From contig DFHL01000027.1 of assembly GCA_002371315.1 (NCBI GenBank), forward strand, positions 1 through 8,673: a stretch of 8,673 nucleotides of DNA, given 5' to 3'. Position 1 is the stretch's first letter. Each line of letters starts with the position of its first letter. The notes under the pieces were generated by a model, which had not been told where the DNA came from, did no database searches, and worked only from the letters and a program-made list of their open reading frames with translations. This document shows positions 1 to 6,935 of the stretch, piece by piece. Position numbers and translations under genes: made by a program. The DNA comes from Bacteroidales bacterium UBA3724. Its GTDB lineage: Bacteria > Bacteroidota > Bacteroidia > Bacteroidales > P3.

Positions 1-123
1 CTGTACAACGGGCAGAGAAAGTGGAGCTTAATCAAAGTTTTTTTTGCCCGTTGTGCTATTGATTTTTGCCCGATGTGCAAATTGTTTTTGCCCGATGAGC
101 AATTTTTTTTGCCCGATGTACAA
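1..123. repeat. 22-bp direct repeat array with one inverted copy
   Basis: Four direct copies of a unit with core TTTTTGCCCG(A/T)TG(T/A)(G/A)C lie at about 41-60, 63-80, 85-102 and 106-123. The GCCCG cores start at 46, 68, 90 and 111, so the period is 22, 22 and 21 bp. A fifth copy is inverted at 1-14: ACAACGGGCA (5-14) is the exact reverse complement of TGCCCGTTGT (45-54), so a 10-bp stem with a 30-nt loop is possible. The period is not a multiple of three, which argues against a coding repeat. The array may continue left of the window. Its function is unknown; a binding-site cluster for the downstream protease gene, or a structured leader or 3' end of an upstream gene, are possibilities. Confidence 0.75.
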
Positions 124-161
124 TAATAAAAAGCGAATCTCGTTAAGAGGGGAAACGTACA

Positions 162-173
162 CTGCACGTGCAG
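162..173. other. 12-bp perfect palindrome upstream of the protease gene
   Basis: CTGCACGTGCAG is a perfect 12-bp palindrome 67 nt before the protease start codon. It sits at the edge of a short GC-rich island (about 155-200) inside an otherwise AT-rich leader. It could be a dimeric regulator's operator or part of a 5' leader structure. It could also occur by chance, and no known operator was recognised. No convincing TAnnTTTG promoter was found on the plus strand in 1-240. Confidence 0.35.
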
Positions 174-240
174 GTGGAGGCTTCGGCGGCGGTGAGGCGT
201 TAAAGAAAACAACTGTTCAACAAATTAAAAAACAAAAAAG

Positions 241-3200
241 ATGAAAAGATTAGTATTTTCAATGATGTTGTTTTTTGCCGCGACGGCTGTAGCAGCCCCC
301 ATCTGGAACGCACCTGCACTGCGCCTGCAGCCCAACGGCGACACACTGCGCTGCCTGCTGAGCGGCGACGAGTACTACCACCGCCTGCACGACGCCCGAG
401 GCTACACCATCGTGCAGAATCCGCGCACGGGCTGGTGGGTCTATGCCGACACGGTGACGACGGCCCCGGGCCGCTGGGATCTGGTGGCGACAAACTATGT
501 GGCCGGCAGCGTCAACCCCGCCGAGGTGGGTCTGACCCCGAACACGGGCATCGACCGCGAGGCGTGGGCCGAACGCCAGCATCGGTTCGACATCCCCAAG
601 CAGGCCGCAATGCCTTCGCAGGCCAAGACAAGCGGCCGCAACCACGGCGTACTCAACAACATAGTGATTTTTGTCCGCTTCAGCGACGACAGCGAGATCA
701 GCACGTCGCTGTCGACGATTGATGCTATGTTCAACGATTCGACCGCCGGGTCGACGTCGATGTACAACTACTACCGCAAGGTGAGTTACGGCAAACTGAG
801 CATCCCGACGCTCTACTACCCCACCCCCAACGGAAACAGCGTGGTGTCGTATCAGGACTTGCAGCCCCGCAGCTACTATATGCCCTACGATGCTACGACC
901 AACCCGACGGGCTATCAGGACGACAACGAGCGTGCCAGCCGCGAGTTCGGCCTGCTGGAACGCGCTGTGAACTACGTCAATGCCAATTCGCCAATAGCGA
1001 CGTCGGTCAATCTGGATATGGACAACGACGGGGCTGTGGACAACATCTGCTTCGTGGTTAAAGGCACCTATACGGGCTGGAGCGACCTGCTGTGGCCTCA
1101 CAAGTGGGCCCTCTACGACCGCTATGTCTACATCAACGGCAAGCGCGTCTACACCTTCAACCTGCAGCTGGAAGGCAGCGGCGACCATTATTTCAGCAGC
1201 TCGACTTTCTGCCACGAGATGTTCCACACGCTTGGCGCGCCCGACCTGTACCGCTACGAAGTGGCCGACCACGTTACGGGCGTGGGCAGCTGGGACCTGA
1301 TGTGCAGCAACACCACGCCACCGCAGACGATGGGCGCATATATGAAATGGAAATACGGCAACTGGATCGACTCGGTGCCGGAAATAACGATTCCGGGCAC
1401 CTACACGCTGCACTCGCTGGGCGACAGCACCTACGACAACATCGTGTACAAGATTGCCGCTCAGGAGGAACACCAGTGGTATGTGCTTGAATACCGCGAC
1501 AATACAGAACAGTTTGAAACCACCCTGCCCGGCAAGGGACTGCTGATATACCGCATCGACGACCGCTTCAACGGCAACGCTGGCTATGACGGCGTGTCGA
1601 CGTTCGACGAGGTGTACCTGTTCCGTCCCGGAGCTCCCGACGACACGACGAACGGCTATCCGGCTCAGGCCTTCTTCAGCGCCAACGCCGGCCGCACGTC
1701 GTTCAGCCCGACGACCGACCCGCGCCCCTGGCTGACGGGCAACGTATTGGACAGCACCATCTCGATTACCGCCATCGGCACTCCGGGCGAGACCATCACC
1801 TTCACCTACAACGACCTGCGCGGCTGCTCGATTCCCGTCCAACTGAGGGTCGACAGCGTTGGCGCAACTGCGGCACGGCTGAAATGGTCGGGCCGTTCGC
1901 CAAGCTACCGCGTGTACTATCGCGAGGTGGGGACGGCGACGACGGCGACGCAGACAGTGAATGGCAGCAGCTGCACGTTAGTGGGGCTGGATGTGAACAC
2001 GCACTACGAATGGTGCGTCAAGGGCCTCTGCTCGGCAACGGACATCAGCGACTTTTCGGACTGGTCGACCTTCAAGACGGCGACCTGCAACGACCTGCAG
2101 ACCACCGAGATAGCCGAGAGCAACCTGCTGAACGGCACGCTGCCGCTTCAGACGACGACGAAATATTCGTACGCGCAGATGCTGTTCGACAGCGACGAGA
2201 TTGACGGAGCGATGGCTATCGACAGGATTTCGTTCAACTACGCAAGCGACAACAGTTTCGACTACAAGACCAACTGCGTCGTATATCTCGGTATGACCGA
2301 CGAAGAGAGTTTTCCTGACGAAGACCCGTCCTTCATCCCGTTCCGCCAACTGCAGAAAGTGTATGAGGGTCCGTTCAACTTCAGCCAGGGCTGGAACGAG
2401 CTGACGCTGGATTCGACGTTCCTGTACGATGGCGTGTCGACGCTTGTGGTGGCCGTGGACGACAATACGGGAGTCACAACAAACCAGGAGTCCTACTTCC
2501 ACTGCACGCAGACCCCAGGGCAATACAAGTCGATGGTTAGTATATCGACCACAAACCTCAACCCCGAGACGTCCGATACCGACTACCCCGTTTTGTTCCG
2601 CAAGATGTTCCGTGCCGACATACGCCTGATGGGATGCCCCGAGACCGACATTGTGTCCATCCTGACGACCATTGACGGCAAAGGAAGAACGGCTGGCGAC
2701 GGCGGATTCCACATCGGCGACGAGTGCACGCTGACGGCCACGCCCAAGGAGCACTGGCACTTTGTCAACTGGACCGACGAGAACGGCAACGTATACACCG
2801 ACAATCCCCATACCTTCACGGTCGACGCACAGCACAGGCTGACGGCCCATTTCGCCATCGACCAGCACCACGTTTCGGTGACGAGCGACGGCACCTGCAG
2901 CAATGCCTGGTTCCAGCTGTGGTTTTATATGATGCCACAGGCCTATCTGGACAGCGTCCACTACAACGAAGCCGACATCGACTACAATAGCTTCGTTTAT
3001 TTCTATGCCGAACCAGTGAAGATCTGCGACGACGGGACGGTGTGCCGCTTTGTGCGATGGAGCGACGGAAGCACGGAGAACCCCAATAGGGTAGTACTGA
3101 AGTCGGACATAGCCTTAGTCGCCCAATACGACTGCGGATTCGAAGGCATTGACGAGGCCGAAGAGTCTGTCAGCATAGGCGTCGCAAACAGCGCCGTCAC

Positions 3201-3369
3201 GATAGTCGGTGCCGAAGGCCGCGAGATTGAGGTGCTCGACATCACCGGCCGCACCATTGCCCGCGCCAAAGGCCAAGGCCACGACAGCTTCGCGCTGCCC
3301 GCCAAGGGGGTCTACGTCATTCGCATCGAAGGCCTCACAACCACGAAGATTGTGAACATTAGTGATTAG
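241..3369 (+). CDS. Secreted M6-family zinc metalloprotease with FnIII, InlB-like repeats and T9SS-type C-terminal domain
   Basis: A predicted secreted endopeptidase of 1042 residues, related to the immune inhibitor A (M6) family. Residues 1-18 form a signal peptide (MKR, hydrophobic core, likely cleavage after AVA). Residues 19 to about 135 look like a prodomain. The catalytic domain runs from about 138 to 525. It has a calcium-loop-like DMDNDGAVD (259-267), the zinc motif HEMFH (325-329) followed by G332 and D335, and a GSWDLM Met-turn-like segment (349-354), so it should be active. Next come a fibronectin type III domain (about 528-615), an unnamed beta-rich module (about 617-800), one clear and one divergent InlB B-repeat-like unit (about 805-873 and 878-963), and a C-terminal domain (about 976-1042) with the GVYVIRIEG...KIVN pattern of T9SS type A sorting signals. 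The start follows an A-rich leader and fits the signal peptide. The last codons and stop lie in a 7-bp repeat array. Substrate unknown. Confidence 0.93.
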   Translation: MKRLVFSMMLFFAATAVAAPIWNAPALRLQPNGDTLRCLLSGDEYYHRLHDARGYTIVQNPRTGWWVYADTVTTAPGRWDLVATNYVAGSVNPAEVGLTPNTGIDREAWAERQHRFDIPKQAAMPSQAKTSGRNHGVLNNIVIFVRFSDDSEISTSLSTIDAMFNDSTAGSTSMYNYYRKVSYGKLSIPTLYYPTPNGNSVVSYQDLQPRSYYMPYDATTNPTGYQDDNERASREFGLLERAVNYVNANSPIATSVNLDMDNDGAVDNICFVVKGTYTGWSDLLWPHKWALYDRYVYINGKRVYTFNLQLEGSGDHYFSSSTFCHEMFHTLGAPDLYRYEVADHVTGVGSWDLMCSNTTPPQTMGAYMKWKYGNWIDSVPEITIPGTYTLHSLGDSTYDNIVYKIAAQEEHQWYVLEYRDNTEQFETTLPGKGLLIYRIDDRFNGNAGYDGVSTFDEVYLFRPGAPDDTTNGYPAQAFFSANAGRTSFSPTTDPRPWLTGNVLDSTISITAIGTPGETITFTYNDLRGCSIPVQLRVDSVGATAARLKWSGRSPSYRVYYREVGTATTATQTVNGSSCTLVGLDVNTHYEWCVKGLCSATDISDFSDWSTFKTATCNDLQTTEIAESNLLNGTLPLQTTTKYSYAQMLFDSDEIDGAMAIDRISFNYASDNSFDYKTNCVVYLGMTDEESFPDEDPSFIPFRQLQKVYEGPFNFSQGWNELTLDSTFLYDGVSTLVVAVDDNTGVTTNQESYFHCTQTPGQYKSMVSISTTNLNPETSDTDYPVLFRKMFRADIRLMGCPETDIVSILTTIDGKGRTAGDGGFHIGDECTLTATPKEHWHFVNWTDENGNVYTDNPHTFTVDAQHRLTAHFAIDQHHVSVTSDGTCSNAWFQLWFYMMPQAYLDSVHYNEADIDYNSFVYFYAEPVKICDDGTVCRFVRWSDGSTENPNRVVLKSDIALVAQYDCGFEGIDEAEESVSIGVANSAVTIVGAEGREIEVLDITGRTIARAKGQGHDSFALPAKGVYVIRIEGLTTTKIVNISD

Positions 3370-3399
3370 CGATCAGTGACCTGTGACTTGTGACCAGTG
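3358..3399. repeat. 7-bp tandem array (ATYAGTG-type) overlapping the protease 3' end
   Basis: Six heptads in unbroken register: ATTAGTG, ATTAGCG, ATCAGTG, ACCTGTG, ACTTGTG, ACCAGTG. The first two contain the last three codons (Ile-Ser-Asp) and the TAG stop of the metalloprotease; the others lie in the spacer. The units share A..AGTG or A..TGTG and differ at one to three positions, as in a decaying array. Six units in exact register make chance unlikely. Confidence 0.7.
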
Positions 3400-3434
3400 A
3401 CACGAACCCGCTCGTTTCACTGGTCACAAGTCAC
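3383..3434. repeat. Long inverted repeat (18-bp perfect arms plus inner stem)
   Basis: The left arm GTGACTTGTGACCAGTGA (3383-3400) is the exact reverse complement of the right arm (3417-3434). Inside it, after one C/T mismatch, ACGA (3402-3405) pairs with TCGT (3412-3415), closing a 6-nt loop. The total is 22 base pairs and one mismatch, a very stable hairpin in RNA. No T-tract follows on either strand, so it is not a canonical intrinsic terminator. The arms are built of the adjacent 7-bp units in opposite orientations. It lies between the protease stop and mscS, where it could protect the upstream transcript's 3' end or limit read-through. Confidence 0.85.
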
Positions 3435-3447
3435 TTAAAACAAATAA

Positions 3448-3468
3448 TTTCAACTTCCAACTTTCAAA
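3448..3468 (+). repeat. Three 7-bp units abutting the mscS start codon
   Basis: TTTCAAC, TTCCAAC and TTTCAAA are three consecutive heptads, and the last ends on the base before the ATG of mscS at 3469. The repeat therefore fills the whole ribosome-binding region, which has no Shine-Dalgarno sequence. Only three units are present, so chance is less easily excluded than for the longer arrays. Confidence 0.5.
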
Positions 3469-4482
3469 ATGCTACTTTTAGACGAAACACAAAATGTAAT
3501 GGCTGCCGCAGCGCAGCAGAACGCGACAACAGCTCCCGCCGACACAGGCTTCGTTGAGGGCGGAGCGCTTGATGTTGCGCAAAAGGCCGACAGCATTAAT
3601 CATCAACTGCTGGACAGTGTAACGAATATGAACTTGGGGGACCTCAAGGCTGTTGTGACGGGCGAGAACACCATTTTCAAAGATGCCTTGTCGGGGCTGC
3701 TGGATCTGACGGTGGCCTTTGTGCCCAAACTGCTGGGCTGCATCCTGGTGCTGTGGGTGGGCTTCAAGCTTATCAAGCTGCTGAAAAAGGCCCTGACCAA
3801 GATGCTGGACCGCCGCAATGCCGAATCGACGCTGAAGGGCTTCCTGACATCGCTGGTCGATGTGCTGATGAAAGTGATGCTCATCATTATGGCAATGGAC
3901 ATCATCGGCATCAAGGCCACGTCGTTCATCGCCGTGCTCGGTGCCGCCGGTCTTGCCATCGGTATGGCCCTGCAGGGTACGCTGCAGAACTTTGCCGGCG
4001 GCGTCATCATCCTGCTGCTGCGACCCTTCAAGGTGGGCGACTACATTGAGGTGGGCTCTTTCAAGGGCTACGTCAAGGAGATCCGCATCTTCCACACCCT
4101 CATCCGTCCCTTCAACGGCCGCATCATCATTGTTCCCAACAGCGAGCTGGCCACGAAGAGCCTCATCAACCACACGAAGGACAACGTCATACGTCTGGAC
4201 GTAGTGGCCAGCGTGGCCTACGGCACCGACCTGGACAAGGCTCGCCTGGTCATACAGAGCGTCATCGACAACGACCCCCTCATTCTCAAGGACCCGATGC
4301 CCAAGTTCTGCGTCAGCGAACTGAACAGCAGCTCGGTGGACTATTCGCTGTGGCTGTGGACCACAGTCGACGACTACTGGACCTTATGGATGCGCATCCG
4401 CGAGAACATCTACAAGGCCTTCGCCGAAAACGGCATCAGCATTCCCTTCCCGCAGCTGGATGTACATCTGGACAAAGATTGA
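3469..4482 (+). CDS. mscS: MscS-family small-conductance mechanosensitive channel
   Basis: An inner-membrane channel that opens under membrane tension and releases solutes during hypo-osmotic shock. The protein is 337 residues; E. coli MscS is 286. About 75 polar residues, rich in Ala, Thr and Gln, precede the first membrane segment and replace the short E. coli N terminus. Membrane helices are at about 79-101 (TM1), 127-148 (TM2) and 152-184 (TM3). TM3 carries the pore signature VLGAAGLAIGMALQG (156-170) and FAGG (175-178); Q169-G170 correspond to E. coli Q112-G113 at the kink. The beta domain begins near RPFKVGDYIEV (185-195), with VPNSEL further on, and the alpha/beta C-terminal domain ends in a FPQLDVHL-like segment typical of the family. 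The first ATG (3469) is used; Met11 (3499) is an alternative. The next gene begins 12 nt after the stop, suggesting co-transcription. Confidence 0.96.
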   Translation: MLLLDETQNVMAAAAQQNATTAPADTGFVEGGALDVAQKADSINHQLLDSVTNMNLGDLKAVVTGENTIFKDALSGLLDLTVAFVPKLLGCILVLWVGFKLIKLLKKALTKMLDRRNAESTLKGFLTSLVDVLMKVMLIIMAMDIIGIKATSFIAVLGAAGLAIGMALQGTLQNFAGGVIILLLRPFKVGDYIEVGSFKGYVKEIRIFHTLIRPFNGRIIIVPNSELATKSLINHTKDNVIRLDVVASVAYGTDLDKARLVIQSVIDNDPLILKDPMPKFCVSELNSSSVDYSLWLWTTVDDYWTLWMRIRENIYKAFAENGISIPFPQLDVHLDKD

Positions 4483-4494
4483 GACCGAGGAGCA

Positions 4495-4923
4495 ATGAAG
4501 AAAATCCTTTTATTATTTGCAATCAGCATTATGGCACAGGGCGTTGCAGCACAAAGCAAAAGCGACGTGACGAACCCCTGTGCCGCGGTGCTGCGCGACG
4601 AAGGCGGCCTGCTGCCCGACACCAGCCTGGCGATGGTAGAGCCGTCGTATCCCGACGGCATCAATGCTTTCTACAAGTACGTCAGCGACAATCTGGAATA
4701 CCCCTCGTCCGTCAAAGGCAACATATCGGGCACGGTGGTATTGAAATTCATCGTCGAGAAGAACGGCAGAGTCAGCAACATAGAAATAGCCCAAAGCCTG
4801 AACAAAGCCATCGACAACGAATGCGTCAAAGTGCTGAAGAAGTCGCCACGCTGGAATGCCGGCACCGTGGGCGGCAAAGCAGCAAGATTCACATACTGTC
4901 TGCCGATAGAATTCAAGTATTAG
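4495..4923 (+). CDS. Exported TonB C-terminal-domain protein
   Basis: A 142-residue envelope protein. Residues 1-19 form a signal peptide (MKK, LLLFAISIMA core, VAA then Gln at 20). Residues about 52-141 match the TonB C-terminal fold: YPDGINAFYKYVSDNLEYP, then GTVVLKFIVEKNGRV, and a final SPRWNAG...GGK...LPIEF pattern, as in many Bacteroidota 'energy transducer TonB' proteins. It has no proline-rich spanner and no evident retained membrane anchor, so classical coupling to ExbB/ExbD is doubtful; a periplasmic accessory role is an inference. Cysteines are at 29, 110 and 135, and a disulphide is possible. It starts 12 nt after mscS, with a GAGGAG only 2 nt before the ATG, too close for an ordinary Shine-Dalgarno. 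The downstream minus-strand gene ends 30 bp beyond its stop, and I see no strong terminator in that gap. Confidence 0.88.
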   Translation: MKKILLLFAISIMAQGVAAQSKSDVTNPCAAVLRDEGGLLPDTSLAMVEPSYPDGINAFYKYVSDNLEYPSSVKGNISGTVVLKFIVEKNGRVSNIEIAQSLNKAIDNECVKVLKKSPRWNAGTVGGKAARFTYCLPIEFKY

Positions 4924-4953
4924 GAAAAGAGAAATTGAAGCCGCTCGGGCCGG

Positions 4954-6003
4954 TTATATGCGTCGCCTGAAGAGGTTGCCAATGGCGACCTTCAGGTTGG
5001 ACAGATAGAAACGGCTGAACATCGACTTGCCGTAAATGGCACGATAGTAGCGGTCAAAACGCAGGTATTTCCAGCTGCGGCGAGCCACGCGCACCAATGC
5101 ATTGGGATGCCGCTGCGGACACTGCATATACAGCCTGTCGAAATCGGCAGCCTTCAGCCCTTCATCTTTCAGATACTCAAGTCCGTCGCGCAGATGCAAA
5201 CCGAACAGTTCGTTGCAGTAAAGAGTCATCAAGTCGGCAAAGACGCGGACATCCGAGTAACGCTTGATGCGGTCGAAAGCGGCCAAATCAAAATCCTTAG
5301 AACCCAGCAGCAAACTCCAATCCACCAAGGTGCGCAACCTGACAGGATTGTGGAAGAAAACGGCGTGATGCTCGCAATGCTTGGCAAGGAAAAACGCCTC
5401 CTCCTCTATTCGCAAAGTATCAAGACAGGTATCGCCAAAATCCTTATCCCTATGCCAGTGGGGATCGTCGTTGTGGTATAGCAGATATCTGTGGCATTCG
5501 AACGTGGTGTCCTTATAGTCAAACGTGATATGGCGCGGATCCTTGTGGTCCACAGGCACACCCATTTGCTCCATCATCGTTGCAATCCTTTCGGTTTCGA
5601 TGCCTGACAGCAAGTCGTTGTCGCCGCATTCGCGGTGCAGCGGCACAGGATAGCGGGAGGCCAGCGACGACCCTTTAACGACAATCGGCATTATGAATAA
5701 GCGGCCGTCGCACAACGAGGCAAACGAAAGCAGCGCCTCCTCGCGACGACGGTTGTCATCCTCGATGGTCTGCGTGAGGGTCGCAAAATGAAAGAGCACA
5801 CTGCGCGGCGGACGCATCTCCTTCGGCAAAAGCACTATGGCATCGTAGAGCAACGCCGTGACCGCCTGACGGCGCGACAGCTCAAACAGGGAGCGCCACT
5901 CGCCTTCGTCGTTCGGAAGGTCGGCAGGAACAGCATCGCCGAAAAGGCCAAAACGCAGCAGGCCCACCAGCCAAGTCATCTCTTTGGACGTAACAGTCTG
6001 CAT
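4954..6003 (-). CDS. Nucleotidyltransferase-family protein (NTP_transf_5-like)
   Basis: About 349 residues, resembling the uncharacterised nucleotidyltransferase family (Pfam NTP_transf_5) of the polymerase-beta superfamily, often found near surface-glycan genes. Numbered from the ATG at 6003, the hallmark VVKGSSLASRYPVP starts near 108 and is followed by R124 and GDNDLL (127-132), whose two acidic residues should hold the metal. The later FLAKHCEHHAVFF and RLRTLVDWSLLL segments match the helical C-terminal half of the family. There is no signal peptide, so it is probably cytosolic. The reaction and substrate are unknown. The start is uncertain. The frame opens with a GTG at 6039. ATG at 6003 overlaps the glycosyltransferase by 28 nt, and ATG at 5979 gives a tight ATGA overlap with that gene's TGA. 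I prefer 6003 because TSKEM reads as the N-cap of the first helix. Translation is probably coupled to the upstream gene. Confidence 0.8.
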   Translation of the reverse strand: MQTVTSKEMTWLVGLLRFGLFGDAVPADLPNDEGEWRSLFELSRRQAVTALLYDAIVLLPKEMRPPRSVLFHFATLTQTIEDDNRRREEALLSFASLCDGRLFIMPIVVKGSSLASRYPVPLHRECGDNDLLSGIETERIATMMEQMGVPVDHKDPRHITFDYKDTTFECHRYLLYHNDDPHWHRDKDFGDTCLDTLRIEEEAFFLAKHCEHHAVFFHNPVRLRTLVDWSLLLGSKDFDLAAFDRIKRYSDVRVFADLMTLYCNELFGLHLRDGLEYLKDEGLKAADFDRLYMQCPQRHPNALVRVARRSWKYLRFDRYYRAIYGKSMFSRFYLSNLKVAIGNLFRRRI

Positions 6004-6890
6004 ACAAAAGCTGTAAAACGGTAAAACAAAATCGGGCACCGAGGTCGGCCAACGACATCAAGCATACGGACAAGGTCGCTCCAAGGGCACCCCTTGACCA
6101 TCGCCACGCGACGGTAGACATAGCGCAAACGCGCTGAAAGCTGCCGAACATTGTCATATTCGGAATGACAGTCGGCATATTCGCCCAGAAAGCGGAAAAA
6201 GCGGCAGATGTCGTCGACGAAACGGCTGCTGCGCTCTGAAGACCAGGCACCTGCAGTAGCCGACGGATGATAAGTGCGACGGCAATAGAAGTGGAAAGTG
6301 TCGTTGTAGAGACACAATTCAGCCCTTTCACAGACCTTCAAAGCGAAAACCGTATCTTCGAGCAATGACATTTCCGCAGGATAGCGCAATTCGCTTTCGG
6401 ATGCCAGCCAACTGCGGCGTATGATATTGGTAGTGTGGTCGATAATACTGCTGCGGGGATATAAGCGCTGCATCGGAGCACCCTGAGCCGTTGCCACCTC
6501 GTCGGGCAAGGTGGCCGGCGGCATTGCCCCGGGCCTTTCCTGCGTCAGCATATTGCCGATATGGAAAAAGCAGGCCTTCTCAGGCATTGCGCGAAGGGTG
6601 TTCAGGAGCGAACCGATACCGTCGGTGACAATAACATCGTCGGCATCGAGCGGCCAGACGAAATCGCCCTCGGCCGCCCCAATGGCAACATTGCGCGCAA
6701 CGGCGGCGCCACTATGCCCGATGCGGATCACCCTGACACCTTTGGCTTCGAACCGTAGCGGCTCGTCCGACCCGTCGTCGACCGCCACAACCTCGGCCAC
6801 GCCGTCATCAAGCAGAACCCTCACCGAGCTGACGCATTCGGCAAAGGCACTCGCATTGTTGTAGACCGGGACGACAAACGAAAGCAGCAT
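5976..6890 (-). CDS. Family 2 glycosyltransferase (GT-A fold)
   Basis: A 304-residue protein predicted to transfer a sugar from an activated nucleotide donor to a glycan or lipid acceptor at the cytoplasmic face of the inner membrane. The GT2 signature is complete: FVVPVYNN (5-12), VVAVDDGSDE (34-43) for nucleotide binding, GAAVARN (61-67), the metal-binding DADD (82-85), and the E-D pair in LLEDTVFA (178-179) as the likely catalytic base region. The C-terminal 80 or so residues are rich in Arg and aromatics, as in membrane-associated members, but have no clear membrane helix. The start is secure, since the fold begins within five residues of the ATG at 6890. The donor and acceptor cannot be read from sequence. 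The nucleotidyltransferase-like gene overlaps its 3' end, and pepD ends 45 bp upstream with a terminator between them. The glycan made could belong to lipopolysaccharide, capsule or glycoproteins. Confidence 0.92.
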   Translation of the reverse strand: MLLSFVVPVYNNASAFAECVSSVRVLLDDGVAEVVAVDDGSDEPLRFEAKGVRVIRIGHSGAAVARNVAIGAAEGDFVWPLDADDVIVTDGIGSLLNTLRAMPEKACFFHIGNMLTQERPGAMPPATLPDEVATAQGAPMQRLYPRSSIIDHTTNIIRRSWLASESELRYPAEMSLLEDTVFALKVCERAELCLYNDTFHFYCRRTYHPSATAGAWSSERSSRFVDDICRFFRFLGEYADCHSEYDNVRQLSARLRYVYRRVAMVKGCPWSDLVRMLDVVGRPRCPILFYRFTAFVCRLLRPKR

Positions 6891-6896
6891 ACTATC

Positions 6897-6926
6897 AAAA
6901 AAAAACGGGGCACCCGAGGGTGCCCC
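6897..6926 (-). terminator. Intrinsic terminator after pepD
   Basis: Read on the minus strand, GGGGCACC (6926-6919) pairs perfectly with GGTGCCCC (6914-6907) around a CTCG tetraloop; one G and then nine T (6905-6897) follow. The hairpin begins 9 nt after the pepD TAA. This is a textbook Rho-independent terminator for pepD. Unusually, the T-tract ends only 6 nt before the ATG of the glycosyltransferase at 6890. Confidence 0.93.
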
Positions 6927-6935
6927 TCCATTTAG

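Noticed and set aside
61..68. GATTTTTG as a -7 promoter element for the protease gene
   Set aside because: It misses one base of TAnnTTTG, and the nearest upstream TTTG is only 14 bp away in place of about 19-21. It is simply part of the repeat unit.
1..123. CRISPR array
   Set aside because: The units are only about 18-22 bp with almost no spacer between them and one is inverted. There are no unique 30-bp spacers and no cas genes.
44..244. Small open frame of 66 codons running through the 22-bp repeats
   Set aside because: The repeat period is not a multiple of three, so the peptide shows no regular repeat. It ends at the protease start and has no recognised domain.
259..1842. Long minus-strand open frame (527 codons) antisense to the metalloprotease
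   Set aside because: The protein is low-complexity Ala/Val/Arg/His-rich with no recognisable domain. It lies in the antisense shadow of a GC-rich gene with a complete signal peptide and catalytic motifs.
1978..2961. Second long minus-strand open frame (327 codons) antisense to the metalloprotease
   Set aside because: Same shadow composition, with no domain or signal; the plus-strand frame holds the FnIII and InlB-like modules.
3383..3434. Intrinsic terminator for the protease gene
   Set aside because: The stem is strong, but no T-tract follows on either strand, so it is listed as an inverted repeat.
4924..4953. Bidirectional terminator between the convergent genes
   Set aside because: Only a 3-4 bp GCC/GGC stem is visible around 4939-4952, too weak to call.
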